Shown here: positions 56,788 to 64,000 of the stretch, in pieces
Position numbering within the stretch: position 1 is the first letter of the stretch
Layout of the letters: each line of letters opens with the position of its first letter
Source: Streptomyces mangrovisoli
Lineage (GTDB): Bacteria > Actinomycetota > Actinomycetes > Streptomycetales > Streptomycetaceae
Reading direction: 5' to 3'
Length of the DNA: 64,000 nt
NCBI RefSeq assembly: GCF_000974985.2
Contig: NZ_LAVA02000034.1
Coordinates: 1-64,000 of the forward strand
The notes under the pieces: generated by a model
Seen by the model: only the letters and a program-made list of their open reading frames with translations
What the model was told of the DNA's origin: nothing
Database searches by the model: none
Translations under genes and position numbers: made by a program

Positions 56788-58017
56788 CTAGCGGATCGCC
56801 ACACCCCCGGCCAGGGTCCTGGCGATCACCAGTCGCTGGATCTCGCTCGTCCCCTCGAAGATCGTGTAGATCGCCGCGTCCCGGTGCATCCGCTCCACCG
56901 GGTATTCGCGGGTGTAGCCGTTGCCGCCGAGGATCTGGATGGCCTGGGCGGTCACCTTCTTCGCCGTCTCGCTGGCGAACAGCTTCGACATCGAGCCCTC
57001 GGCCGCGGTGAACGGCTTGCCGTTGATCGCCATCCAGGAGGCCCGCCACACCAGCAGCCGCGCCGCGTCGATGGAGGTGCGCATGTCGGCGAGCTGGAAG
57101 GCCACACCCTGGTTGTCGATGATCGGACGGCCGAACTGCTCGCGGGTGACGGCGTAGTCGAGCGCGACCTCGTAGGCGGCGCGGGCGGTGCCGACCGCCA
57201 TCGCGCCGACGGCCGGCCGGGACGCCTCGAAGGTGGCCATCGCCGCGTTCTTCACCCGCTCGCCGCCCGCCCTGGCGCGCTCGCGGGCGCGGGCGAGGCG
57301 CTCGTCGAGCTTCTCCTTGCCGCCGAGGAGGCAGGAGCCGGGCACCCGCACGTCGTCGAGGACGACCTCGGCGGTGTGCGAGGCGCGGATGCCGTGCTTC
57401 TTGAACTTCTGGCCCTGGCCGAGGCCGGGCGTGCCGGGCGGGACGATGAAGGACGCGTGGCCCTTGGAGCCGAGGTCGGGGTCGACGACGGCGACGACGA
57501 CGTGGACGTTGGCGATGCCGCCGTTGGTCGCCCACGTCTTGGTGCCGTTCAGGACCCACTCGTCCTTGGCCTCGTCGTACACCGCGCGGGTACGCATGGA
57601 GGCCACGTCGGAGCCGGCGTCGGGCTCGGAGGAGCAGAACGCGGCCACCTTGACGTCATTGGCGTCGCCGTACATCTGGGGGATCCAGGTGCCGATCTGT
57701 TCCTCGGTGCCGTTGGCGAGAACGCCCACGGCGGCCAGGCCCGTGCCCACAATGGACAGGGCGATGCCCGCGTCGCCCCAGAACAGCTCCTCCATGGCCA
57801 TCGGGATACCGAGGCCGGTGGAGTCGAAATACTGCTGCGCGTAGAAGTCGAGGGAGTAGATGCCGACCTTCGCGGCCTCCTGGATGACCGGCCAGGGAGT
57901 CTCCTCACGCTCGTCCCATTCGGCGGCCGCGGGGCGGATCACGTCGGCGGCGAAGCCGTGCAGCCAGTCCCGGACCTCCTTCTGTTCGTCGTTGAGCTCC
58001 ATGGTGAACTCGGCCAT
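56788..58017 (-). CDS. acyl-CoA dehydrogenase
   Basis: This 409-residue enzyme has AAFCSSEPDAGSDVASMRTRA (flavin/substrate region, quoted as CSSEPDAGSDVA), LNGTKTWATNGGIANVHVVV, QILGGNGYTREYPVERMHRD and the ending IFEGTSEIQRLVIARTLAG. It oxidises an acyl-CoA in fatty-acid or branched-chain breakdown. ATG 58017 has GGAGGGG upstream. It is divergent from a TetR gene across a long palindrome, a common arrangement of acyl-CoA-responsive control. The chain length of the substrate cannot be told. Confidence 0.96.
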   Translation of the reverse strand: MAEFTMELNDEQKEVRDWLHGFAADVIRPAAAEWDEREETPWPVIQEAAKVGIYSLDFYAQQYFDSTGLGIPMAMEELFWGDAGIALSIVGTGLAAVGVLANGTEEQIGTWIPQMYGDANDVKVAAFCSSEPDAGSDVASMRTRAVYDEAKDEWVLNGTKTWATNGGIANVHVVVAVVDPDLGSKGHASFIVPPGTPGLGQGQKFKKHGIRASHTAEVVLDDVRVPGSCLLGGKEKLDERLARARERARAGGERVKNAAMATFEASRPAVGAMAVGTARAAYEVALDYAVTREQFGRPIIDNQGVAFQLADMRTSIDAARLLVWRASWMAINGKPFTAAEGSMSKLFASETAKKVTAQAIQILGGNGYTREYPVERMHRDAAIYTIFEGTSEIQRLVIARTLAGGVAIR

Positions 58018-58043
58018 GTCCCCTCCAGCGGCGGTGCGTGCAT

Positions 58044-58080
58044 GTTACTAGCGGTAACCTGAGTCTGTTACCGATCAGTA
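58044..58080. promoter_or_regulatory. TetR operator region with nested inverted repeats
   Basis: GTTACTAGCGGTAAC (58044-58058) and GTTACCGATCAGTA (58067-58080) contain matching inverted arms TACT-n3-CGGTAAC and GTTACCG-n3-AGTA. The first also has its own GTTAC/GTAAC symmetry. It lies between the divergent acyl-CoA dehydrogenase and TetR genes, 27 bp from the former start. Confidence 0.7.
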
Positions 58081-58187
58081 GGAAAAGTCAACTCCTGACG
58101 TCGGGTCGGCAGCCCGTTCGATGTCAGGGGCGTTGTCAGTGTTAGTTTGCGCAGGCGTCACCGAAACAGCACGGGTGGGGAGAGCAC

Positions 58188-58829
58188 ATGGACACCACGC
58201 AGCGGACCGAACAGCAGAGGTCCGCCGACCGCCGACGGCGCGAACTCCTCGAGGCCGCGGACCGAGTGGTGCTCCGCGACGGCCCGCAGGCCTCGATGAA
58301 CGCCATCGCCGCCGAAGCGGGCATCACCAAGCCGATCCTCTACCGGCACTTCGGCGACAAGAGCGGCCTCTACGCGGCGCTGGCCAAGCGTCACACCGAC
58401 GCCCTGCTGGCCTCGTTGCGGGCCGCGCTGGACGCCCCCGCCGAGCGCCGCGAGCGGGTGGAGGCCACCCTCGACACCTATCTCGCCGCGATCGAGGCCC
58501 GCCCGCAGGTGTACCGGTTCCTGATGCATCCGGCCGAGGGCACCCAGGGTGAGCAGGAGTTCGACACCGGCAAGCACAGCGCACCGCTGCTGCGCAGAAT
58601 GGGCGAGGAGCTGGCCCAGGTCATCGAGGAGCGCCTCGACCTCGGCCCGGGCAGCCAGCAGCTGGCCAGGGTCTGGGGCCACGGCATCGTCGGCATGATG
58701 CACGCGGCGGGCGACTGGTGGCTCGGCGAACGCCCCTGCACCCGCGCGGAGTTGGTCAAGAGCCTCGCGGACCTGCTGTGGGGCCGGCTGGCCGCGGCCG
58801 GCGACAAGATCGGCGGACCGGGTTTCTGA
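58188..58829 (+). CDS. TetR-family regulator, probable repressor of the divergent acyl-CoA dehydrogenase
   Basis: This 213-residue protein has an N-terminal helix-turn-helix (about 16-62: RRRELLEAADRVVLRDG, MNAIAAEAGITKPILYRHFG). The C-terminal helical ligand pocket (about 75-210) contains YRFLMHPAEG and HAAGDWWLGE, as in TetR proteins beside fatty-acid genes. ATG 58188 has GGGGAGAG upstream. An acyl-CoA ligand and binding to the palindrome at 58044-58080 are inferred. Confidence 0.94.
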   Translation: MDTTQRTEQQRSADRRRRELLEAADRVVLRDGPQASMNAIAAEAGITKPILYRHFGDKSGLYAALAKRHTDALLASLRAALDAPAERRERVEATLDTYLAAIEARPQVYRFLMHPAEGTQGEQEFDTGKHSAPLLRRMGEELAQVIEERLDLGPGSQQLARVWGHGIVGMMHAAGDWWLGERPCTRAELVKSLADLLWGRLAAAGDKIGGPGF

Positions 58830-58888
58830 GCCGGCCCACCGAGCCGGCGGCCGGCACCGGGGATGGGGCGACGCCCCCCGTACCCGGC

Positions 58889-59428
58889 TCACCGGCCCCA
58901 CGACGCCCGTGTCACCTGCCGCATCAGCCGGCGGCGGCGCAGCCCCGTCAGACGGTCGGCGTACACCCCGCCCTCCAGGTGGTCGCACTCGTGCTGGAGA
59001 CAGCGGGCGAAGAACCCCGTGCCGTGCACGGTGACCGGCTCCCCGGTCACCGTGAAGCCCTCGACCACGGCATGGTCGTAGCGCTCCGTACCGGCCTCCA
59101 GGCCCGGCAGGGACAGACAGCCCTCCGGACCCCGCAGGACCAGTCCGTCGGCCGTGACCAGGCGGGGATTGACCAGATGGCCCAAGTGACGTACATCTTC
59201 GTCGTCCGGGCAGTCGTACACGAACACCCGCAGGGGGACGCCGATCTGGTTGGCCGCGAGGCCCACCCCCTCGGCGGCGTACATCGTGGCGAACAGGTCC
59301 TCGACGAGGCCCGCGAGATGCGGGCCGAAGTCGGTGACCTCCCGGCAGGGCTCGCGCAGTACGGCGTCGCCGAGCAGGGTCAGTGGCCGGACGCGCCCGC
59401 GGGTGCCCGGGATGGAACGGTGTCGCAT
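58889..59428 (-). CDS. def: peptide deformylase
   Basis: This 179-residue metalloenzyme removes the formyl group from the N-terminal Met of new proteins. All three motifs are present: GVGLAANQIG (about 54-63), EGCLSLPG (about 102-109, metal Cys) and QHECDHLEGG (about 144-153, two metal His and the catalytic Glu). Actinomycetes usually have several paralogues; this could be an accessory copy. ATG 59428 has no clear ribosome site, so it may be leaderless. It is convergent with the TetR gene. Confidence 0.96.
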   Translation of the reverse strand: MRHRSIPGTRGRVRPLTLLGDAVLREPCREVTDFGPHLAGLVEDLFATMYAAEGVGLAANQIGVPLRVFVYDCPDDEDVRHLGHLVNPRLVTADGLVLRGPEGCLSLPGLEAGTERYDHAVVEGFTVTGEPVTVHGTGFFARCLQHECDHLEGGVYADRLTGLRRRRLMRQVTRASWGR

Positions 59429-59576
59429 GAGCGCAAGAGTAGGGTCTCGGGGGCGCAGCCCCGCCGCGCAGGGGCAGGCCGGAATTCGGGTGCATGCATG
59501 TATCTCGATAGGCTGACCATCACCACGTTGCCGTCAGGCAGAGGCGCGGCGCGTACGCAAGGAGGATCGAGAACTG

Positions 59577-60815
59577 ATGTCAGCCAACTCGGACCCGCTT
59601 TCGCCGCGGGCCAAGCTCGCTGTGACCGCGGGCAAGGCGGTCGCTGCGGCGTCGCGAGCCGCGGGGCGCGGCAGCGGATCGGTGATCGGCGGCCGGGTGG
59701 CCCTCAAACTCGATCCCGACCTGCTCGGCCGGCTCGCCCAGAACCTGGACTGCGTCCTGGTCTCGGCGACCAACGGCAAGACCACGACCACCAGGCTGAT
59801 CGCCGAGGCGCTGCGCGCCGCGGGCCCGGTCGTGTCCAACGCGCTCGGCGCGAACATGCCGGCCGGCATCACCTCGGCGCTGGCCGGCGGCTCGGAGTCG
59901 CGGTTCGCCGTGATCGAGGTGGACGAGAAGTACCTGGCGGGCGTGGCGCGTGACACCGACCCCAAGTGCATCGCGCTGCTGAACCTCTCCCGCGACCAGT
60001 TGGACCGCGCGGCCGAGACCCGGATGCTCGCCGAGAACTGGCGCGAGGGCCTGGCCGGTTCCAAGGCCGTCATCGTCGCCAACTGCGACGACCCGCTGGT
60101 GGTGTGGGCCGCGTCGTCCTCCCCCAACGTGATCTGGGTCGCCGCGGGGCAGATGTGGAAGGACGACGCCTGGTCCTGCCCGGCCTGCGGCGGTGTGATG
60201 CAGCGGCCCGGCGACGACTGGTTCTGCGGCGAGTGCGGCTTCCGCCGCCCGGCGCCGACCTGGGCGCTCTCCGGTGACCACGTGCTCGACCCGCACGGGT
60301 CGGCCTGGCCGATCCACCTCCAGCTGCCGGGCCGCGCCAACAAGGCCAACGCGGCCAGCTCCGCGGCCGTCGCCGCCGTCTTCGGGGTGCCGCCGCAGGT
60401 CGCCCTGGAGCGCATGTACCAGGTGCAGGCCGTCGCCGGGCGCTACGACGTCGTGCAGTTCCTCGGCCGCGACCTGCGGCTGCTGCTCGCGAAGAACCCG
60501 GCCGGCTGGCTGGAGACCTTCTCGCTGATCGACCCGCCGCCGACCCCGGTGATCCTCTCGGTGAACGCCCGCGGCGCGGACGGCACCGACACCTCCTGGC
60601 TCTGGGACGTCGACTACACCCGGCTCACCGGCCACCCGATCTTCGTGATCGGCGACCGCAAGCTGGACCTCGCGGTCCGCCTGGAGGTGGCCAACCAGCA
60701 CTTCCAGGTCTGCGACACCCTCGACCAGGCCGTGCAGCAGGCCCCGCCCGGCCGTATCGAGGTCATCGCGAACTACACCGCGTTCCAGGACCTGCGCCGC
60801 CGCGTCGGCAACTGA
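59577..60815 (+). CDS. murT: lipid II isoglutaminyl synthase, Mur-ligase subunit
   Basis: This 412-residue Mur-ligase-like protein works with GatD to amidate the D-glutamate of lipid II. It has the P-loop SATNGKTTTTRLIAEAL (about 63-79), the Mur-type FAVIEVDEKYL, and the zinc ribbon insert CPAC with CGEC (about 202-222) typical of MurT. The C-terminal DUF1727 region (FSLIDPPPTPVILSVNARG, WLWDVDY) binds GatD. ATG 59577 has GGAGG ten bases upstream. It is separated by 20 bp from gatD. Confidence 0.95.
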   Translation: MSANSDPLSPRAKLAVTAGKAVAAASRAAGRGSGSVIGGRVALKLDPDLLGRLAQNLDCVLVSATNGKTTTTRLIAEALRAAGPVVSNALGANMPAGITSALAGGSESRFAVIEVDEKYLAGVARDTDPKCIALLNLSRDQLDRAAETRMLAENWREGLAGSKAVIVANCDDPLVVWAASSSPNVIWVAAGQMWKDDAWSCPACGGVMQRPGDDWFCGECGFRRPAPTWALSGDHVLDPHGSAWPIHLQLPGRANKANAASSAAVAAVFGVPPQVALERMYQVQAVAGRYDVVQFLGRDLRLLLAKNPAGWLETFSLIDPPPTPVILSVNARGADGTDTSWLWDVDYTRLTGHPIFVIGDRKLDLAVRLEVANQHFQVCDTLDQAVQQAPPGRIEVIANYTAFQDLRRRVGN

Positions 60816-60835
60816 CCCCGAAGGGCGATCACCTC

Positions 60836-61564
60836 ATGAGCGACAACCAACTGCGGCTGGTGTGGATCTACCCCGACCTGCTCAGCACCTACGGCGACCA
60901 GGGCAACGCCCTCGTCGTGGAGCGGCGGGCCCGGCAGCGGGGCCTGGACGTGGCGCGGCTCGACGTGCGCAGCGACCAGCCGATCCCGACGTCCGGCGAC
61001 ATCTACCTGATCGGCGGCGGTGAGGACCGCCCGCAGCGGCTCGCGGCGGAGCGGCTGCGCCGGGACGGGCACCTGTACCGGGCGGTGGAGAACGGCGCGA
61101 TCGTCTTCTCGGTCTGCGCCGGGTACCAGATCCTCGGCCACGACTTCATCAACGACCTCGGGCAGCGCGAGCCGGGCCTCGGCCTGCTCGACGTGACCAC
61201 GGTCCGCGGTGACGGCGAGCGGTGCGTCGGCGACGTGCTCGCGGACATCGACCCGCGCCTCGGCCTGCCGCCGCTGACCGGGTTCGAGAACCACCAGGGC
61301 CACACGCGGCTCGGCCCGACGGCCCGCCCGTTCGCCCAGGTCCGCCTGGGCCGCGGCAACGGCACGGGGGACGGCACCGAGGGCGCGTACAACGACACGG
61401 TGTTCGGCACGTACATGCACGGGCCCGTGCTCGCCCGCAACCCGCAGATCGCCGATCTGCTGCTGAAGCTGGCGCTGGACGTGAACGCGCTGCCGCCGAT
61501 CGACGACCACTGGTACGAGGCGCTGCGGAACGAGCGCATCGCGGCGGCGCAGCAGCCGGCGTGA
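60836..61564 (+). CDS. gatD: lipid II isoglutaminyl synthase, glutamine amidotransferase subunit
   Basis: This 242-residue class I-type (CobB/CobQ-like) glutamine amidotransferase frees ammonia for MurT. The nucleophile is Cys94 in FSVCAGYQILGH and the catalytic His is in GTYMHGPVLARNP. The start motif LRLVWIYPDLLSTYGDQGN is typical of GatD. AAGGG lies 11 bases before ATG 60836. It forms an operon with murT that ends in the hairpin at 61644. Confidence 0.95.
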   Translation: MSDNQLRLVWIYPDLLSTYGDQGNALVVERRARQRGLDVARLDVRSDQPIPTSGDIYLIGGGEDRPQRLAAERLRRDGHLYRAVENGAIVFSVCAGYQILGHDFINDLGQREPGLGLLDVTTVRGDGERCVGDVLADIDPRLGLPPLTGFENHQGHTRLGPTARPFAQVRLGRGNGTGDGTEGAYNDTVFGTYMHGPVLARNPQIADLLLKLALDVNALPPIDDHWYEALRNERIAAAQQPA

Positions 61565-61643
61565 GCCGCGGGTGGGCCACGGCTCGCCCGGACAGCAGTT
61601 CCAGAGCCACTGCAGGAACCTTCAAGCAGGTATCGGCAGCCTC

Positions 61644-61677
61644 GTGAGCGGGCCCGCCTGACGGTGGGCCCGCTCAC
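61644..61677 (+). terminator. terminator after murT-gatD
   Basis: A perfect 12-bp stem GTGAGCGGGCCC (61644-61655) and GGGCCCGCTCAC (61666-61677) has a 10-base loop, 80 bp downstream of gatD. Confidence 0.8.
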
Positions 61678-61804
61678 CTGTGCGGGCCCGTCCACCAGGC
61701 GGACGCCCGCTACGGTGCGACCCCCATACGCCGATATGGTGGCCGGGATCCAGCCGGACAGCGTGGTCCGGTCCCCGGCCCACGTTGAGAAGGTATTTCG
61801 GGCT

Positions 61805-62830
61805 ATGCGCATTGGTGTCCTCACGTCCGGCGGCGACTGCCCCGGCCTGAACGCCGTCATCCGGTCGGTCGTGCACCGCGCCGTCGTGGACCACGGCGAC
61901 GAGGTCATCGGCTTCCGGGACGGCTGGAAGGGCCTCCTGGAGTGCGACTACCTCAAGCTCGACCTCGACGCGGTGAGCGGAATCCTTGCTCGCGGCGGAA
62001 CCATCCTGGGCTCCTCCCGCGTCCAGCCGTCCCATCTGCGGGACGGCGTGGAGCGGGCCAAGGGCCACCTCCAGGAACTCGGCCTGGACGCGATCATCCC
62101 CATCGGCGGTGAGGGCACGCTCAAGGCGGCCCGGCTGATGTCGGACAACGGGCTGCCCGTGGTGGGCGTGCCGAAGACCATCGACAACGACATCGCGGTC
62201 ACGGACGTCACCTTCGGCTTCGACACGGCCGTGGGTGTCGCCACCGACGCCCTGGACCGGCTGAAGACGACCGCGGAGTCCCACCAGCGCGTGCTGGTCG
62301 TGGAGGTCATGGGCCGCCACACCGGCTGGATCGCGCTGCACTCCGGCATGGCGGCGGGCGCGCACGCCATCGTCGTGCCGGAACGCCCCTTCGACATCGA
62401 GGAGCTGGCCCGCCGGGTCGGCGAGCGGTTCGAGGCGGGCAAGCGGTTCGCCATCGTCGTCGCCGCGGAGGGCGCCAAGCCCGCGGCCGGGTCCATGGAC
62501 TTCGACGAGGGCGGCAAGGACATCTACGGCCACGAGCGGTTCGCGGGCATCGCGCGCCAGCTCTCCATCGAGCTGGAGCAGCGGCTCGGCAAGGAGGCCC
62601 GTCCGGTCATCCTCGGCCACGTCCAGCGCGGCGGCACTCCGACCGCGTACGACAGGGTGCTGGCCACCCGGTTCGGCTGGCACGCGGTGGAGGCCGTGCA
62701 CCGCGGCGAGTTCGGCCACATGACCGCGCTGCGCGGCACCGACATCGTGATGGTGCCGCTCGCGGAGGCGGTGGAGACGCTGAAGACGGTGCCCGCCGAC
62801 CGGTACGACGAGGCGGAGTGCGTGCTCTGA
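61805..62830 (+). CDS. pfkA: 6-phosphofructokinase
   Basis: This 341-residue enzyme phosphorylates fructose-6-phosphate in glycolysis. It has LTSGGDCPGLNAVIR at the N-terminus, IPIGGEGTLKAA (phosphate-donor site), PKTIDNDI (catalytic Asp), VEVMGRHTGWIAL and LGHVQRGGTPTAYDR. The length and GGEGT motif match the actinobacterial ATP-type group. ATG 61805 has AGAAGG upstream; the frame open to 61664 is leader. CCATA/TATGG (61724-61739) is a short inverted repeat in the leader. Confidence 0.96.
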   Translation: MRIGVLTSGGDCPGLNAVIRSVVHRAVVDHGDEVIGFRDGWKGLLECDYLKLDLDAVSGILARGGTILGSSRVQPSHLRDGVERAKGHLQELGLDAIIPIGGEGTLKAARLMSDNGLPVVGVPKTIDNDIAVTDVTFGFDTAVGVATDALDRLKTTAESHQRVLVVEVMGRHTGWIALHSGMAAGAHAIVVPERPFDIEELARRVGERFEAGKRFAIVVAAEGAKPAAGSMDFDEGGKDIYGHERFAGIARQLSIELEQRLGKEARPVILGHVQRGGTPTAYDRVLATRFGWHAVEAVHRGEFGHMTALRGTDIVMVPLAEAVETLKTVPADRYDEAECVL

Positions 62831-62843
62831 TCCACAGTGCTCG

Positions 62844-62879
62844 AACTGCCCCCGGTCGCGGACGCGGCCGGGGGCAGTT
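62844..62879 (+). terminator. pfkA terminator
   Basis: A perfect 12-bp stem AACTGCCCCCGG (62844-62855) and CCGGGGGCAGTT (62868-62879) begins 13 bp after the pfkA stop. Confidence 0.88.
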
Positions 62880-62933
62880 CTACTCTGGGTCCGGACAGAC
62901 GGCACACAACCCCCACGAACCAGGAGCCGGCGG

Positions 62934-63887
62934 ATGGACCACAGCGGGCACGGCATGACCATGGATCTGCCGCCGTTCACGCTGGGGCGGGGACTCCAGT
63001 GGTCGGCGGACCCGTTCTTCCTCGTCGCCTGCGTCCTGGGACTGGCCCTGTACGGCTTCGGCGTGCTGCGGCTGCGGCGGCGCGGGGACTCCTGGCCGGT
63101 GGCGCGGACGGTGTCCTTCACCGTCGGGGTGCTGACCATCGCGCTGATGATGTGCACCGCGCTGAACGACTACGGCATGGTGATGTTCAGCGTGCACATG
63201 GTGCAGCACATGATCATCAGCATGCTGTCGCCGATCCTGCTGCTGCTGGGCGCGCCGGTGACGCTCGCGCTGCGCGCGCTGCCGGTCGCGGGCCGGGGCC
63301 GCAAGGGCCCGCGCGAGCTGCTGCTGGCGGTGCTGCACAGCCGGTACATGCGGATCGTGACCCATCCCGCGTTCACCATCCCGATGTTCATCGCGAGCCT
63401 GTACGGGCTGTACTTCACCCCGCTGTTCGACACCCTGATGGGGTCGCGGACCGGGCATGTCGTGATGATGATCCACTTCCTCGCCGTGGGCGTGGCGTTC
63501 TTCTGGCCGATCATCGGCGTGGACCCGGGTCCGCACCGGCCGGGCCATCTCATGCGGATGCTGGAGCTGTTCGCGGGGATGCCGTTCCACGCGTTCTTCG
63601 GCATCGCGCTGATGATGGCGTCGGCGCCGATGGTGAAGACCTTCGAGCATCCGCCCGCCTCGCTCGGCCTCGACGCGCTCTCCGACCAGAACGCGGCGGG
63701 CGGCATCGCCTGGGCCTTCAGCGAGGTCCCCTCGGTCCTGGTGCTGATCGCCCTGCTCTTCCAGTGGTACGCCTCCGAGAAGCGGCAGGCCAAGCGCTCG
63801 GACCGGGCCGCGGACCGCGACGGCGACCAGGAGCTGGAGGCGTACAACGCCTATCTGGCCTCCCTCAACGCACGCGGTGGTGGCTGA
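62934..63887 (+). CDS. CtaG/YtpP-type cytochrome c oxidase assembly membrane protein
   Basis: This 317-residue protein has seven predicted membrane helices after a His/Met-rich N-terminus (MDHSGHGMTMD, a likely copper-binding tail). MVMFSVHMVQHMIISMLSPILLLLGAP (in part: FSVHMVQHMIISML), MIHFLAVGVAFFWPIIGVDP and MPFHAFFGIALM contain the conserved histidines of the caa3_CtaG family. Members help place copper in cytochrome oxidase. ATG 62934 has AGGAG upstream. The C-terminal tail is charged. Confidence 0.92.
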   Translation: MDHSGHGMTMDLPPFTLGRGLQWSADPFFLVACVLGLALYGFGVLRLRRRGDSWPVARTVSFTVGVLTIALMMCTALNDYGMVMFSVHMVQHMIISMLSPILLLLGAPVTLALRALPVAGRGRKGPRELLLAVLHSRYMRIVTHPAFTIPMFIASLYGLYFTPLFDTLMGSRTGHVVMMIHFLAVGVAFFWPIIGVDPGPHRPGHLMRMLELFAGMPFHAFFGIALMMASAPMVKTFEHPPASLGLDALSDQNAAGGIAWAFSEVPSVLVLIALLFQWYASEKRQAKRSDRAADRDGDQELEAYNAYLASLNARGGG

Positions 63888-63951
63888 ACCCCTTCCGTTC
63901 GGCCGGTCCCGGGGCACCATGGAGGGATCGGACCATGAGGAGGGTGTCGCG

Positions 63952-64000
63952 ATGCCCGGTTCCCCGGACGGTTCCACAAAGACGATGGGGGTGGTCACCC
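63952..64000 (+). CDS. start of an unidentified gene, cut by the window end
   Basis: ATG 63952 has AGGAGG eight bases upstream (63936-63942) and opens a frame of 16 codons to the window end (MPGSPDGSTKTMGVV). That is too short to assign. It follows the CtaG-like gene by 64 bp in the same direction. Confidence 0.5.
   Translation, partial: MPGSPDGSTKTMGVVT

Noticed and set aside
1..64000. CRISPR arrays, tRNA or rRNA genes, insertion sequences and attachment sites
   Set aside because: The tandem repeats seen have no spacers of constant length and no cas genes nearby. No transposase-like protein, cloverleaf or integrase was recognised on either strand.

Overview
The window reads as chromosomal DNA of a Streptomyces or a very close relative. 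It is strongly GC-rich with G/C-ending codons and has many GTG starts and GTGA or ATGA stop/start overlaps. Its families are typically actinobacterial: NarGHJI, MurT/GatD, long Tat- and Sec-exported glycosidases, and DesK-type kinases. No rRNA, tRNA, CRISPR array or intact insertion sequence was seen.

Layout. 1-6.4 kb: end of a LacI regulator, a small Smr protein, a PepSY protein divergent from an OmpR-type two-component system, and a Tat-exported GH64 beta-1,3-glucanase with a CBM6 and a well-formed promoter carrying a chitinase-like operator. 6.7-24.7 kb: an SMI1/KNR4 protein, then a nitrogen-oxide island made of a hemerythrin, NarK, a CopD-like membrane protein, a large membrane-anchored copper nitrite reductase fusion, a radical SAM/SPASM protein, a divergent narGHJI operon ending in a VKOR-like thiol oxidoreductase, and the NO-detoxifying flavohemoglobin Hmp. 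Together these could take nitrate to nitrite to NO and back to nitrate. 24.8-27.4 kb: a lower-GC cassette with the truncated C-terminal part of an RHS-type polymorphic toxin (degenerate Hint plus YwqJ-like deaminase) and two downstream candidate immunity genes. 27.5-34.6 kb: one 2359-residue secreted protein with a GH92 mannosidase domain at one end and a PAP2 phosphatase domain at the other. Its GH92 catalytic-acid position is Gln, as I recall for enzymes that cleave mannose-1-phospho-6-mannose, so the protein looks built to uncap and then dephosphorylate phosphomannans.

35-52.5 kb: DUF389 and ClC membrane proteins, an ATP-grasp protein, a TetR regulator, a DesK/NarL two-component system divergent from an ABC/FtsX exporter, DUF779, a secreted phosphodiester glycosidase, a frameshifted GDPD gene, and an operon of two acyl-CoA dehydrogenases with a quinone oxidoreductase behind an XRE-cupin regulator. 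52.9-64 kb: ATP-dependent DNA ligase with a coupled Nudix hydrolase, an aldehyde dehydrogenase, an acyl-CoA dehydrogenase divergent from its likely TetR regulator, peptide deformylase, MurT/GatD, phosphofructokinase, a CtaG-like protein, and the first codons of a further gene.

A recurring oddity is short tandem repeats (15-26 bp units) that contain the stop codons of the genes they border. This occurs at five separate junctions. All coordinates and motifs were read by eye; family names rest on motif recognition, not database searches.
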